Positions 51,701 through 60,101 of a stretch of 64,000 nucleotides of DNA are shown here, in pieces. The translations under genes were made by a program, and so were the position numbers. The stretch comes from Acidobacteriota bacterium (GTDB taxonomy: Bacteria > Acidobacteriota > Vicinamibacteria > Vicinamibacterales > 2-12-FULL-66-21), in the NCBI GenBank assembly GCA_003222675.1, contig QHWT01000055.1:164287-228286 (forward strand), written 5' to 3'. A model generated the notes under the pieces. That model saw nothing but the letters and a program-made list of their open reading frames with translations. It made no database searches and had not been told where the DNA came from. Every line of letters starts with the position of its first letter. Within the stretch, counting starts at the first letter, position 1.

Positions 51701-52150
51701 ACCGGTTGGCAGCTGTTCAATCTGCCGCTCGGTCACGGTCTGTCCGAGATTCGTCTGCTGCGTCTGCAGCAGCGGCGCCTCTGCGATCACGTTCACGGCT
51801 TCCGACGTCGCGCCGACTTGCAGAATCACATCGATCTTCGGATTCGCGTTCACCTCCAGAGTGATGGCATCCGCGATCGCCGTCTTGAAACCAGAGAGGG
51901 AGGCCTCGACGTTGTAGAGACCTGGAATGAGGTTCGTGGCACTGTACGCGCCCGCATCGTTCGTGGTGAGTGTCTTCGTAACCTTCGTATCGACATTGGT
52001 CACCTTGACCGTGGCACCGGGAAGCACGGCGCCACTGGAATCGCTGACAGTCCCGCTGATGCTCCCGTAGACGCCTTGTCCGGCTGCCGGCAGGCACCAG
52101 AGGCCGACAATCACCAGCGCGGCGCCGACCGACATTGCTGCTCGTCTCAT
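48782..52150 (-). CDS. TonB-dependent receptor with carboxypeptidase-regulatory domain (Oar-like)
   Basis: 1,122 residues from the ATG at 52150, with GGAGGAG just before it; the frame to 52222 is leader sequence. A signal peptide (SVGAALVIVGLWCLPAAGQ) precedes a regulatory domain (ISGTVSDSSGAVLPGATVKV, LIPGLYNVEASLSGFKT), then a plug (GNLRINGDRPRNQDYILDG) and a barrel ending NRTIQLGLHLYF. The barrel has the RSRPKNPFDQNEFGGTVGGP signature common to acidobacterial Oar-like receptors. It lies immediately upstream of a GH42 remnant and divergent from a LuxR regulator/propeller kinase pair, suggesting a glycan-uptake locus. Confidence 0.9.
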   Translation of the reverse strand: MRRAAMSVGAALVIVGLWCLPAAGQGVYGSISGTVSDSSGAVLPGATVKVTNVDTKVTKTLTTNDAGAYSATNLIPGLYNVEASLSGFKTAIADAITLEVNANPKIDVILQVGATSEAVNVIAEAPLLQTQQTNLGQTVTERQIEQLPTGRNLFSLIPLSAGVSQQAACDGCGNNGNLRINGDRPRNQDYILDGTTMTAPVFGGQAFNPAIDSIQEFRIDTNSMSAEYGKAGGGVLIAVTKTGTNAFRGSAYVYNRNDGLNARNYFEDRSRPKNPFDQNEFGGTVGGPIVRNKLFFFTDYQGIRADGSFPVTAVTVPSPAFRSGDLSGLCTAGFDGAGTCLNTSQQIHVPGTTTVVPFNRIPGAQISPIAQKFLPLWPTSQTPGANPGTSELSFANPFDSSTNRINARVDHQLSASDQISGAFHRQWARNISYPGSVIGPEGQQIQRSNDYAFTGGWNRTLTSTLLNNFRLGYMHRIGHRTNPGQSFTSAADFGIQGIPACLSEVPDTADGTKCGTPGVSITGFQGFSTGAVLYEPATTIQIGNTVSTLLGRHNLRIGGEARHYAIDNYQPNGVASSFAFTGSQTGNAFGDFLFGVVNNGSVEVQNAMVSTSAWSYALFVQDDFSLSSKLTLNLGLRWQYDQSFREEHNGLAFFNPFTAEWEQFGVNAPDTTFDPSLKQFAPRVGLAWTPIGSLVLRGGYGIMYPSAVGHGRAGDGQPGPNLLARTNIAAGTNWAVLPAITNPDPSAITAPIPVDGRVSFSSWAPREQTPPSFQLWNVTLEKQLGATTVAQLSYVGSHGSHLPVNYAYNICQQTPQSAAGLGYNATTSPYCPAAAAKVAAAGGNLFDLVVTPGYWGLSSSDYHSLQAKFERRFARGLSVLANFTWSSLKDDSSSDWGGFWSLDVLGQDFYNRAADRSVSAGDIPRRLTIAPIVELPFGKGRRWLNNGVPSQIFGDWRVSAVYTLSSGSPFGITDNSYGYCNAAHTLSNRPMMIGDPLPGGFDQTIAHWFDVTAFDFSGTCPAPGLLAPTGPSDTTKAFGNAPRYFSNIRNPGVNNLDFSIQRDLRLPAGSETRLQLRADFFNLLNHPQFAEPISDPSNAAFGRITRTALNNRTIQLGLHLYF

Positions 52151-52197
52151 GGACTCCTCCGGGCCGCCACAATACGGGCGAGCCCGGCAGCGTGACA

Positions 52198-52213
52198 CCC
52201 TCCAAAAGGAGGG
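52198..52213 (-). promoter_or_regulatory. Short hairpin in TonB receptor leader
   Basis: CCCTCC-AAAA-GGAGGG forms a 6-bp perfect stem with a 4-base loop, 48 bp upstream of the receptor ATG in the 211-bp divergent gap. It could be a leader hairpin or a repressor site. No strong sigma70 boxes stand out beside it. Confidence 0.35.
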
Positions 52214-52361
52214 GGAGCGCACACCAGGAGCCCCTGTGGCGTAGAATCACGAATAGTTGATGGTTGTCGGATGACGGTTGTTGGAAGAACCCGGAACCCC
52301 CGTCCTCCGTCAACTGCCCTCCCATAACCGACCTGATGGCAGGACCGCCTGGCGGGGTGCG

Positions 52362-52991
52362 ATGGAAACCGGCCGCATCCGCGTGATGATCGTGGACGAT
52401 CACGAGCTCGTCCGGGCAGGCGTGTCTGCCGTTCTCGCCCGCGAGGACCACATTGCGGTCGTCGCCGAGGCCGCGTCCGGTCCCGACGCGGTGTGCCTGT
52501 TCCGGAAGCACCGGCCGGACGTGACGCTGCTCGACCTGACGATGCCCGGCATGGACGGCATCGCAACGATCGGGGCGATCCGTCATGAATTTCCCGACGG
52601 CCGCTTCATCGTCCTCACCGTGCATGACGGCGACGAGGATGTCCATCGGGCCCTCGATGCCGGGGCGCAGGGCTACCTGCTGAAGACGGCATCGGGCACG
52701 GAGATCGTCGAGACGGTCCGCGCCGTGCACGCAGGGCTGCGCCGTGTGTCGCGTGAAGCGACGGAGCGTCTGGAGGAGTACCCGGTTGGCGCGCACCTCA
52801 CGCCGCGCGAGATCGAGGTGCTGCGGCTCCTGACACGGGGCTTGACCAACAACGAAATCGCGGCCGAGCTGCACGTCAGCGGCACGACGGCCAAGTGGTA
52901 CGTCAAAAACATCCTCGAGAAGCTCGGCGTCAGCGATCGCACGGCCGCCGTCACGACCGCGTTCAAGCGCGGGATCCTCCATCAGCCGTAA
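52362..52991 (+). CDS. LuxR/NarL-family response regulator
   Basis: 209 residues from the ATG at 52362. The receiver domain begins RVMIVDDHELVRAGV with the phospho-Asp in VTLLDLTMPGMDG and the switch Lys in GYLLKTAS. The C-terminal GerE helix-turn-helix is LTPREIEVLRLLTRGLTNNEIAAELHVS. It is followed 11 bp later by a propeller-type HisKA_3 kinase, which should be its partner. Divergence from the TonB receptor makes that receptor the likely target gene. Confidence 0.92.
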   Translation: METGRIRVMIVDDHELVRAGVSAVLAREDHIAVVAEAASGPDAVCLFRKHRPDVTLLDLTMPGMDGIATIGAIRHEFPDGRFIVLTVHDGDEDVHRALDAGAQGYLLKTASGTEIVETVRAVHAGLRRVSREATERLEEYPVGAHLTPREIEVLRLLTRGLTNNEIAAELHVSGTTAKWYVKNILEKLGVSDRTAAVTTAFKRGILHQP

Positions 52992-53002
52992 GGCAGGCAG
53001 TC

Positions 53003-55963
53003 TTGAGAACCCCGTTGCTATCCGGGGCACTGCTCGGCGCATTTGTCGCCTTGGCGCCGCAGGCGGCGCTCGCGCTCGACCCATCAAGGCTCATCACGCA
53101 ATACGGCCACGACCTCTGGCTCACGCGCGATGGACTGCCGCAGAACTCGGTCAGAGCGATCCTCCAGACGCGCGACGGGTACCTGTGGCTCGGGACATGG
53201 GGCGGTCTCGCGCGGTTCGATGGCGTGCGGTTCACGATCTTCAATCGCGCGAACACGCCCGCGCTTCGCGACAGCCGCATCACAGCGCTGACCGAAGGAG
53301 CAGACGGCAGTCTCTGGATCGGCACCGCCGCGGGCGGGCTGATTCGGTTGAAGGGAGGCACCTTCGAGACGTATCGCTCAGAAGGCGATATGTCGTACGA
53401 GGAGCGGTCGCGCTGGCAGATTCGATCGATCGCGCGCGGCCGCGACGGTGCGCTCTGGATTGGCACGAGCGGCGGCGGGTTCCGCTGGTTCAAGGATGGC
53501 CGCTTCAGCCGGCTGCTGATGGACCGCCTCGTCGTTCGCGCGATTCTCGAGGATCAGGCACGACACCTGTGGGTCGCAACGTCGAGCGGCGTGCTGGAGT
53601 TGTCCTGGACCGAGCCAGACACCTTTCACATCGAGCGTCACCTGCTCGCCGATCATCTCGTCAACGGTCTCTATCAGGATCGGTCGGGGATGATTTGGAT
53701 TGCCGCCCGCGGCGGGATCACGCGTGTGAGCGGCGACAGCCTCACGACGTTCGGACCGTCAGCCGGATTTCCCGCCAACGCCGCGCTTTCGATCTGCGGC
53801 GATCGCGACGGCAACCTGTGGATTGGAACGGACGGCGACGGCCTCGTACGCATGCGTGGAAACACCTTTGACGTGCTCGCCGTGCGCGACGGCCTGTCGA
53901 ACGGCTCGATCCCGGCGCTCTATGAGGATCGCGAGGGCAGTCTCTGGATCGGCTCGAACGACGGTTTGAACCGCCTCCGCGATACACGGTTCACCGCGTT
54001 CACGATCCGTGAAGGGCTGTCGGCCGACGCGGTCAACTCGCTCATCGCCACTCGTGACGGAATAGTCTGGATCGGAACCGATGGCGGTGGACTGAATCGC
54101 CTGCAGCGTGGCGCGACGACGGTTTACACGACCGCGAGCGGATTGGCCACCAACTACATCGGCGCGCTGTTCGAGGCGAGCGACGGCACGCTCTGGATCA
54201 CCGGGGATGGGGTCGTGATACGCCGGCGGAATGATCAGTTCCGCGTCTACACCGCAGCCGACGGCGTGCCGAGCGGGTTCGTCTCCGCGATTGGAGAGGA
54301 CCGTCGCGGCCGAATCATCATCGGCGGCGAGGGCCCGATTCGAGAGCTGAAAGGCGATCGATTCGTGACCTACACGAATCAGCCGCCGCGCATTGAGTAC
54401 TGCTATTCGATCACGCGCGATCGGCTCGGCGATCTCTGGTTCGCCACCACGGGCGGGCTCGTTCATGTCAGAGACGACCGCTATCAGATCTATACGACGC
54501 GGGACGGACTCCCGGACGAAGGGGTGCACTCGGTGCACGAAGACGGCGACGGGACTCTCTGGGTGGCCACCGTCAGCGGCCTCGCGCGCGTGCGGCACGG
54601 GACAATCACGAACTTCTCAACGGCGGGCCTCCTCGGCGAGATCGTGTTCGAGATCCTCGAGGACGCCGACGGGAACCTGTGGCTGAATGGCCGGCAGGGG
54701 ATCATCAAGGCGAGCAAGCGCGATCTCGAGGCCTACGCCGCGAAGAAACGGCGCGACGTGCCGATCACCGTGTATGGCCTCGCCGACGGATTGAAAAGCA
54801 CCGAGTACAGCGTTGCGTATATTCAACGTGCGGCATGCCGAACGCCGGACGGCAAGCTGTGGTTTGCGACAACGGGCGGCGTCGCGTCGATCAATCCCGC
54901 AGTCAATCGAATCAACACGCTGCCGCCGCCCGTCCTGATTGAAGCGTTCGTCGCGGACCAGCGGCGCGAGGCGCACGGGCCGGTGCAGGTCGGACCCGGC
55001 GGCGGCTCTTTTGAAATCGATTACACGGCGCTCAGCCTGCTCGCCCCGTCTCAGGTCCGTTTCGCATACCGGCTCGAGGGACTCGAGGCCGGATGGACGG
55101 ACGCAGGGACTCGAAGAGTGGCGTCGTACAGCCGTGTCCCACCCGGGCAGTATCGCTTTCGGGTACGTGCCGCCAATAACGATGGAATCTGGAATGAAGC
55201 GGGGGCGGCGCTCGATATCCGCGTGACGCCGCATTTCTATCAGACGCGCTGGTTCCGCGCATTGGTCGTGATGGCGCTCGTGCTCATGGCGGGCGCTCTG
55301 CACCACCTGCGGGTCCGGCGCCTCGAAGCGCAGTTCTCGCTCGTGATGAAAGAGCGCAATCGCCTTGCGCGAGAGATCCACGACGGCCTTGCGCAGGGCC
55401 TCGCCGCCATCGGCCTGCATCTATCGGCGATTCAGAACGATGACCCCGATAGTCAACGTGACCGTCACGTGCAGAAGGCGCGGCAGCTCGTTGAGGCCAA
55501 CCTTCGTGAGGCACGGCGGTCCGTGTGGGATCTGCATCCCCAGTATCTCGATCGGAACGATATCGTCTCCGGCCTCGGCCGCATGACGGCCGATCTTGGC
55601 GAGAACGCGAACATCCGCATCGGAGTCCACACCATCGGATCGCCGAAGCAGCTGACCGCGGACGTCGAAAAGAACTTGTTTCGAATCGCACAGGAAGCCG
55701 TCGCCAACGCGATCCGGCATGCAGCGGCGGGGCACGTCACGATCGAACTGCGCTTCAACCGTCACGATTTGCAAATGACGGTCACCGACGATGGCCGGGG
55801 CTTCGATCCGGCTGCGGCCTCCGATGGATTCGGGCTGCTGAGCATGCGCGAGCGAGCGGCCCAGATTGGCGCGACACTTCGGCTCGTCAGCCGGCCGTCG
55901 GAAGGAACGTCAGTGACCGTAACGGTTCCAGTTCCCTGGCAGGCTGCTGAAAAAACGGCCTGA
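53003..55963 (+). CDS. Two-component regulator-propeller sensor histidine kinase (HisKA_3)
   Basis: 986 residues from a TTG at 53003 that follows AAGGCAGG; the frame from 52895 is shadow of the regulator gene. A signal peptide (LLGAFVALAPQAALALD) leads into about 14 Reg_prop repeats (DGYLWLGTWGGLARFDG, DGSLWIGTAAGGLIRLKGG and so on) forming two propellers. Next come a Y_Y_Y domain (VRFAYRLEGLEAGWTDAG), one membrane segment (ALVVMALVLMAGALHHL), HisKA_3 with the His in EIHDGLAQGL (about 793) and HATPase_c (DGFGLLSMRERA). Relatives in Bacteroidetes sense periplasmic oligosaccharides to switch on uptake loci. Confidence 0.93.
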   Translation: MRTPLLSGALLGAFVALAPQAALALDPSRLITQYGHDLWLTRDGLPQNSVRAILQTRDGYLWLGTWGGLARFDGVRFTIFNRANTPALRDSRITALTEGADGSLWIGTAAGGLIRLKGGTFETYRSEGDMSYEERSRWQIRSIARGRDGALWIGTSGGGFRWFKDGRFSRLLMDRLVVRAILEDQARHLWVATSSGVLELSWTEPDTFHIERHLLADHLVNGLYQDRSGMIWIAARGGITRVSGDSLTTFGPSAGFPANAALSICGDRDGNLWIGTDGDGLVRMRGNTFDVLAVRDGLSNGSIPALYEDREGSLWIGSNDGLNRLRDTRFTAFTIREGLSADAVNSLIATRDGIVWIGTDGGGLNRLQRGATTVYTTASGLATNYIGALFEASDGTLWITGDGVVIRRRNDQFRVYTAADGVPSGFVSAIGEDRRGRIIIGGEGPIRELKGDRFVTYTNQPPRIEYCYSITRDRLGDLWFATTGGLVHVRDDRYQIYTTRDGLPDEGVHSVHEDGDGTLWVATVSGLARVRHGTITNFSTAGLLGEIVFEILEDADGNLWLNGRQGIIKASKRDLEAYAAKKRRDVPITVYGLADGLKSTEYSVAYIQRAACRTPDGKLWFATTGGVASINPAVNRINTLPPPVLIEAFVADQRREAHGPVQVGPGGGSFEIDYTALSLLAPSQVRFAYRLEGLEAGWTDAGTRRVASYSRVPPGQYRFRVRAANNDGIWNEAGAALDIRVTPHFYQTRWFRALVVMALVLMAGALHHLRVRRLEAQFSLVMKERNRLAREIHDGLAQGLAAIGLHLSAIQNDDPDSQRDRHVQKARQLVEANLREARRSVWDLHPQYLDRNDIVSGLGRMTADLGENANIRIGVHTIGSPKQLTADVEKNLFRIAQEAVANAIRHAAAGHVTIELRFNRHDLQMTVTDDGRGFDPAAASDGFGLLSMRERAAQIGATLRLVSRPSEGTSVTVTVPVPWQAAEKTA

Positions 55964-56049
55964 ATACCAAATGCCGAATGCGGAGAGGTCAGCGTCTTCC
56001 GCATTTGACATTCAGCAGTCGGCGTTGACAGTGCCTCTTCAACAACCTT

Positions 56050-59000
56050 CTAGTGCGGCTGCGAGCCCCGAGTCTGTGTCGCCCGGCCGATCGGCGGCAT
56101 CTTCTTGCTCGCAAGCAGTGCGTTAATCGACGTCAAGGTCTCAGTTTCCCACGCCTCGAATTGCTGCTTCACGTCTGCTAGTTCGCGCGCGAGCGCGTCA
56201 GCGCGCCGCACCTGCGCTTCCGACGGAGGTCCCTCGTAATTGATGACACTGCCATAGAGCTGTGCGACGAACTCACGCAGCCGCTCCTCGCCCGTGATCA
56301 TGCCTCCTTCTTTCGTCGCGACAATCTTCTTCCGCTGCTCATCGACGGCGGCTGACGCACCACTCAGCCTGGCCGCCAGCTTGCCGTCTTTCGGAAGTTG
56401 CGCCGCGCGCGCGTCGAGCGACGTCCGCACGGAATTCATGCGATCCACGACGTCGGTCATGTCACCGAGCACGCGATATAGACGCACTCCGAGCTCGTAC
56501 TGCTGCTGCCGGTCAGCGACGCTATGAGTAGACCGCGGATCGGGCACAACGGTGAGCTGTGACGTATAGACGCCCTGATTCTTCGTCAACTTCACCGTGT
56601 AAATTCCCGGCAGGAGACGCGGCCCCACGAATGCGCCGAATGCGGCGGCGGCAGCCGCCGGCACTCGCGGCGGCGGAAGGCGCATCGACCATGTCACCCG
56701 GCTCAGGCCGCGACGATTCGTGCTGGGCAACGTACTAACGAGCGTGCCGCTCGAGTCGAACACCTCCAGCTTCAAGTCTCCGAAGATATGCCGCTTCTGC
56801 TGGTAATACGTGATCACCGCGTCGTCTGGTGGATTTGGTCCCGCAAAGGACGCGTCGCCGCGAGCCCAGCCGCCGAATGCCGACATGTGCTGTTCCACGG
56901 GCCGGCTTTCGATGAATGCGGCCTCCGCGGAAAGCGTCGCTGGCGTGAGCGCGCGCAGCGGAGTGATGTCATCGACAATCCAGATGCCGCGCCCGTGCGT
57001 CGCCACGACGAGATCGTGATCGCGCGGATGAATCGCGAGATCGCGAACTGCCACACTGGGGAAGTTGTTGCCTTTGTATCTCGACCAGTTCTGGCCGCCG
57101 TCGAGCGTAAGCCACAGCCCGAATTCCGTCCCGAGGTAGAGCAGGCGCGGGTTGACGGGATCTTCCTTGATGACGTGCGCGTAGCCGCGCACCGGACCGT
57201 CGAGCGGGACCAGCGACGTCCACGTCTTGCCGTAGTCCGTCGATTTGCAGGCATACGGGCGCATGTCGCCGAACATATGCAGATCGAATGTGGCGTAAAC
57301 AGTGCCGGCGTCGAAGTGCCCTGCATCGATGGATGATACCCATGGGTTCCTCGGCAGTCCCGTGATGTTCCCGACAAGGTTCGTCCAGCTCTTTCCCTCG
57401 TCGCGCGTGATCTGCAGGTTGCCATCGTCGGTCCCCGCCCAGATGATTGAAGGATCGGTCGGAGACTCGGCGATCGCGTAAATAGTCGTGTGCATCTCGG
57501 CGGACGAGTTGTCGACGGTGACGCCGCCTGATTGCTCCTGTTTCTGCTTCTCAGGATCGTTGGTTGTGAGGTCCGGCGAGATACGGTCCCAGGTCTGTCC
57601 GAAATCGCGCGAGCGGAAAAGATATTGCGCCCCGATATAGAGGGTGCCTTTGCGTGTTGGACTCAGGTGGATCGGCGTATTCCAGTTGAAGCGGAGCTTG
57701 GCTTCCTTGTAGCCGGGCAGCGGCTGGATGGATCTCGTCTCGTGAGTTCTGCGGTTCACCCGGCCGATGTAGCCGCCCTGCGATTCGGCGTAGATGTAAT
57801 CGGGATCGGTCGGGTCGGCGAACATCCAGAATCCATCTCCGCCGAACATGTTCTCCCACTGGCTGCTGGTAATGCCGCCGGGGTATTGCGAGTCACCCAC
57901 CCAGGAGCTGTTGTCCTGTAGCCCTCCGTAGACCCGATAAGGACGGTCCATGTCGAGGCTTACGTGATAGAACTGCGACACGGGCAGGTTGTCCGCCTTC
58001 CACCACTTGTTGCCCGCATCGTACGAATACCAGAGTCCGCCGTCGTCGCCCGTGATGAGACGGTCCGTGTTCGTTGGATCGATCCACACATCGTGAAAAT
58101 CGCCATGCGCGCCGCCGCTGATCGCGCTGAAGCTCGAGCCGCCGTCATTGCTGACCACCAGTCCGCCGCCTGGTTTGTAGACGCGGTTTTCGTTCTTCGG
58201 ATCGATGATGAGGTTCGAGAAGTAGAACGGCCGCCAGATCACGTCCGGGCTGCGGTCCCGCATCTCCCACGTGAGCCCGCCGTCGCTCGAGCGGTACAGC
58301 GCATTGCGAGGCGGAGCGCTCTCGAGGACGGCATAGACGACGCTGGCGTTGGATGGCGCGATGGCCACGGCGACGCGTCCCCACGGTTTGGGCGGCAATC
58401 CTTTTGCGCGGCGATCGTCGAGCTCGGTCCACGTCGTTCCGCGATCGGCGCTCTTGAACAGGCCGCTTCCGCTCGGCGCGCCCGGCTCGTCACCTCCAGA
58501 GCGGAACGTCCATCCCTTGCGCCGGAAATCCCACATCCCTGCAAAGAGCGTCTTCGGGTTCGTCGGATCCATCGACATCATCGAGCAGCCGGTGGACAGG
58601 TTGGCGCCAGCGAGGATCTTCGTCCACGATTTTCCGGCGTCTGTCGTCCTGTACACGCCACGCTCGCTGCTGTCACTCCAAAGCTTCCCGGGCACGCACA
58701 CGTAGACCGTGTTGGAGTCGGTAGGATCGACGAGAATTTTTGCAATGCGCTCGGACTCGCGAAGTCCCATGTGGGTCCACGTGTCGCCCCCGTCAACGGA
58801 CTTGTAGATGCCGTCGCCGATCGAGACGCTGTTGCGCGTCCACGATTCGCCAGTGCCCACCCAAATCGTTTTCGGACTGGTTGGATCGATCGTCACCGCG
58901 CCGATGGACTGAACAGGTTCTTTGTCGAATACCGGCTTGAACGTCGTGCCACCGTTCATCGACTTCCACACGCCACCGCTCGCAGAGCCGACGTAGATTG

Positions 59001-59964
59001 TGAGTCGCGCACCTTCGTGCACCGCGTCGAGCGCCGCAATGCGCCCGCTCATGGCGGCCGCTCCGATGTTGCGGGCGCCGAGGCCGGCGATCGTCTCGGC
59101 GTCAGCGACGATCACGCTGGACGATTCGCTGTTCCGGCGGGCCGCCGGCCCGGCGGACGATTGCGCGTTGCGGGCTACGGCGCCGGACTCCCGCGCGGCG
59201 GGTCGGGGTTGCACTTGTGGCGACGGCGCCCCCTGGGCCGGACGGTCGAAGCTCCGATCGTCTATGGCGACGTTCGCCTCGACGGTTTGCCACGTAAACG
59301 TTGTTTTGTCCGGAATTCCTTTGACGCCCACTTCGACCACGTACGGGACGTACCAGCCGCTGACCTCTTTGTAGTCGCCGAGCGAGAGCTCGAAGTCTCG
59401 CTGATCGCCGCGAACGGTGCGCTTGATGTCGATCTTGATAGGGACAAACGAATCGGCGTCGATGTAATAGGTGCGGACGTCGCCGTTCGACGCCAGTATG
59501 GCCTTGACCTTATAGACCTTCGTCCCCTCGATCTCGTCGTTGCCGAGGAACTCAACCCTGTTTCCCTTGACCTTGTAGTCGATGAGCGGATCTTCGAATT
59601 GGGCATCATCGATGATTGACTTCAGCTCGTCTTCGCCGAGCGACACCGGATCTCTGTTGCCTTGCCACGGCTCGATCTTCCAACCAGCCTTGCCGTCGTA
59701 GACCGTGACGCCGGTGAGCCCCTGGAAGGTTATTTCCGCGCGTACTTTGTTGGGCCGCTTGTTCTCCTGGCGGTATGCGACTTCGAAACCGCCCCCTCCG
59801 ATGAGCTTGCCTGTTCGGCGCAGTGACTGGACCGCGCGAATGCGGTCCATGCCGCCGACGCTTTTGATGTAGCCGCCGATGATGTCATCCACTGACGGTG
59901 CTGACTGCGCCGCAAGCGGACCGACGAACATTAACAACGTGATAGCGAGGCGGGCGATCTTCAT
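56050..59964 (-). CDS. Sortilin/VPS10-like beta-propeller protein with N-terminal LolA-like domain
   Basis: 1,304 residues from the ATG at 59964 (GAGGA ribosome site). A signal peptide (MKIARLAITLLMFVGPLAA) is followed by a LolA-like domain, about residues 25-250 (GGMDRIRAVQSLRRTGKLIGG, TGVTVYDGKAGWKI, GYKE-type strands). A Ser/Ala linker leads to the VPS10/BNR part: VGSASGGVWKSMNGGTTF, YKSVDGGDTWTHMGL, VYRTTDAGKSWTKIL and many further Asp-box repeats to about residue 1000. The C-terminal part has Ig-like and helical segments. Such exported propellers are often labelled glycosyl hydrolases without proof. The joined LolA-like domain is unusual. Confidence 0.85.
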   Translation of the reverse strand: MKIARLAITLLMFVGPLAAQSAPSVDDIIGGYIKSVGGMDRIRAVQSLRRTGKLIGGGGFEVAYRQENKRPNKVRAEITFQGLTGVTVYDGKAGWKIEPWQGNRDPVSLGEDELKSIIDDAQFEDPLIDYKVKGNRVEFLGNDEIEGTKVYKVKAILASNGDVRTYYIDADSFVPIKIDIKRTVRGDQRDFELSLGDYKEVSGWYVPYVVEVGVKGIPDKTTFTWQTVEANVAIDDRSFDRPAQGAPSPQVQPRPAARESGAVARNAQSSAGPAARRNSESSSVIVADAETIAGLGARNIGAAAMSGRIAALDAVHEGARLTIYVGSASGGVWKSMNGGTTFKPVFDKEPVQSIGAVTIDPTSPKTIWVGTGESWTRNSVSIGDGIYKSVDGGDTWTHMGLRESERIAKILVDPTDSNTVYVCVPGKLWSDSSERGVYRTTDAGKSWTKILAGANLSTGCSMMSMDPTNPKTLFAGMWDFRRKGWTFRSGGDEPGAPSGSGLFKSADRGTTWTELDDRRAKGLPPKPWGRVAVAIAPSNASVVYAVLESAPPRNALYRSSDGGLTWEMRDRSPDVIWRPFYFSNLIIDPKNENRVYKPGGGLVVSNDGGSSFSAISGGAHGDFHDVWIDPTNTDRLITGDDGGLWYSYDAGNKWWKADNLPVSQFYHVSLDMDRPYRVYGGLQDNSSWVGDSQYPGGITSSQWENMFGGDGFWMFADPTDPDYIYAESQGGYIGRVNRRTHETRSIQPLPGYKEAKLRFNWNTPIHLSPTRKGTLYIGAQYLFRSRDFGQTWDRISPDLTTNDPEKQKQEQSGGVTVDNSSAEMHTTIYAIAESPTDPSIIWAGTDDGNLQITRDEGKSWTNLVGNITGLPRNPWVSSIDAGHFDAGTVYATFDLHMFGDMRPYACKSTDYGKTWTSLVPLDGPVRGYAHVIKEDPVNPRLLYLGTEFGLWLTLDGGQNWSRYKGNNFPSVAVRDLAIHPRDHDLVVATHGRGIWIVDDITPLRALTPATLSAEAAFIESRPVEQHMSAFGGWARGDASFAGPNPPDDAVITYYQQKRHIFGDLKLEVFDSSGTLVSTLPSTNRRGLSRVTWSMRLPPPRVPAAAAAAFGAFVGPRLLPGIYTVKLTKNQGVYTSQLTVVPDPRSTHSVADRQQQYELGVRLYRVLGDMTDVVDRMNSVRTSLDARAAQLPKDGKLAARLSGASAAVDEQRKKIVATKEGGMITGEERLREFVAQLYGSVINYEGPPSEAQVRRADALARELADVKQQFEAWETETLTSINALLASKKMPPIGRATQTRGSQPH

Positions 59965-60007
59965 GGCGCGTCCTCGAGATAGAGTGCGCTGAAAGGTGAC
60001 GGCGGCG

Positions 60008-60035
60008 ATTATCGCTGTGAAGAATGCGTTGTCAA
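60008..60035 (-). promoter_or_regulatory. Sigma70-type promoter for the sortilin-like gene
   Basis: On the minus strand, TTGACA (60035-60030) and GATAAT (60013-60008) are separated by 16 bp, an almost consensus vegetative promoter. The expected transcript start near 60001 leaves a leader of about 37 bases before the ATG at 59964. It lies in the 137-bp gap shared with the divergent GMC gene. Confidence 0.65.
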
Positions 60036-60101
60036 GGAGAGAGGCACGCGTCGCACATTTTGTCTTCTCGAGGCCCATCCGGGTGCCATAGTAGGTGCAC
60101 C

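Noticed and set aside
57964-59619. A 551-codon open frame on the plus strand
   Set aside because: It is antisense to the sortilin-like gene; composition is Arg/Val/Asp-rich and lacks any domain. The same applies to the long antisense frames at 50021-51661, 60009-61721, 24476-25636, 29989-31239 and 5149-6609.
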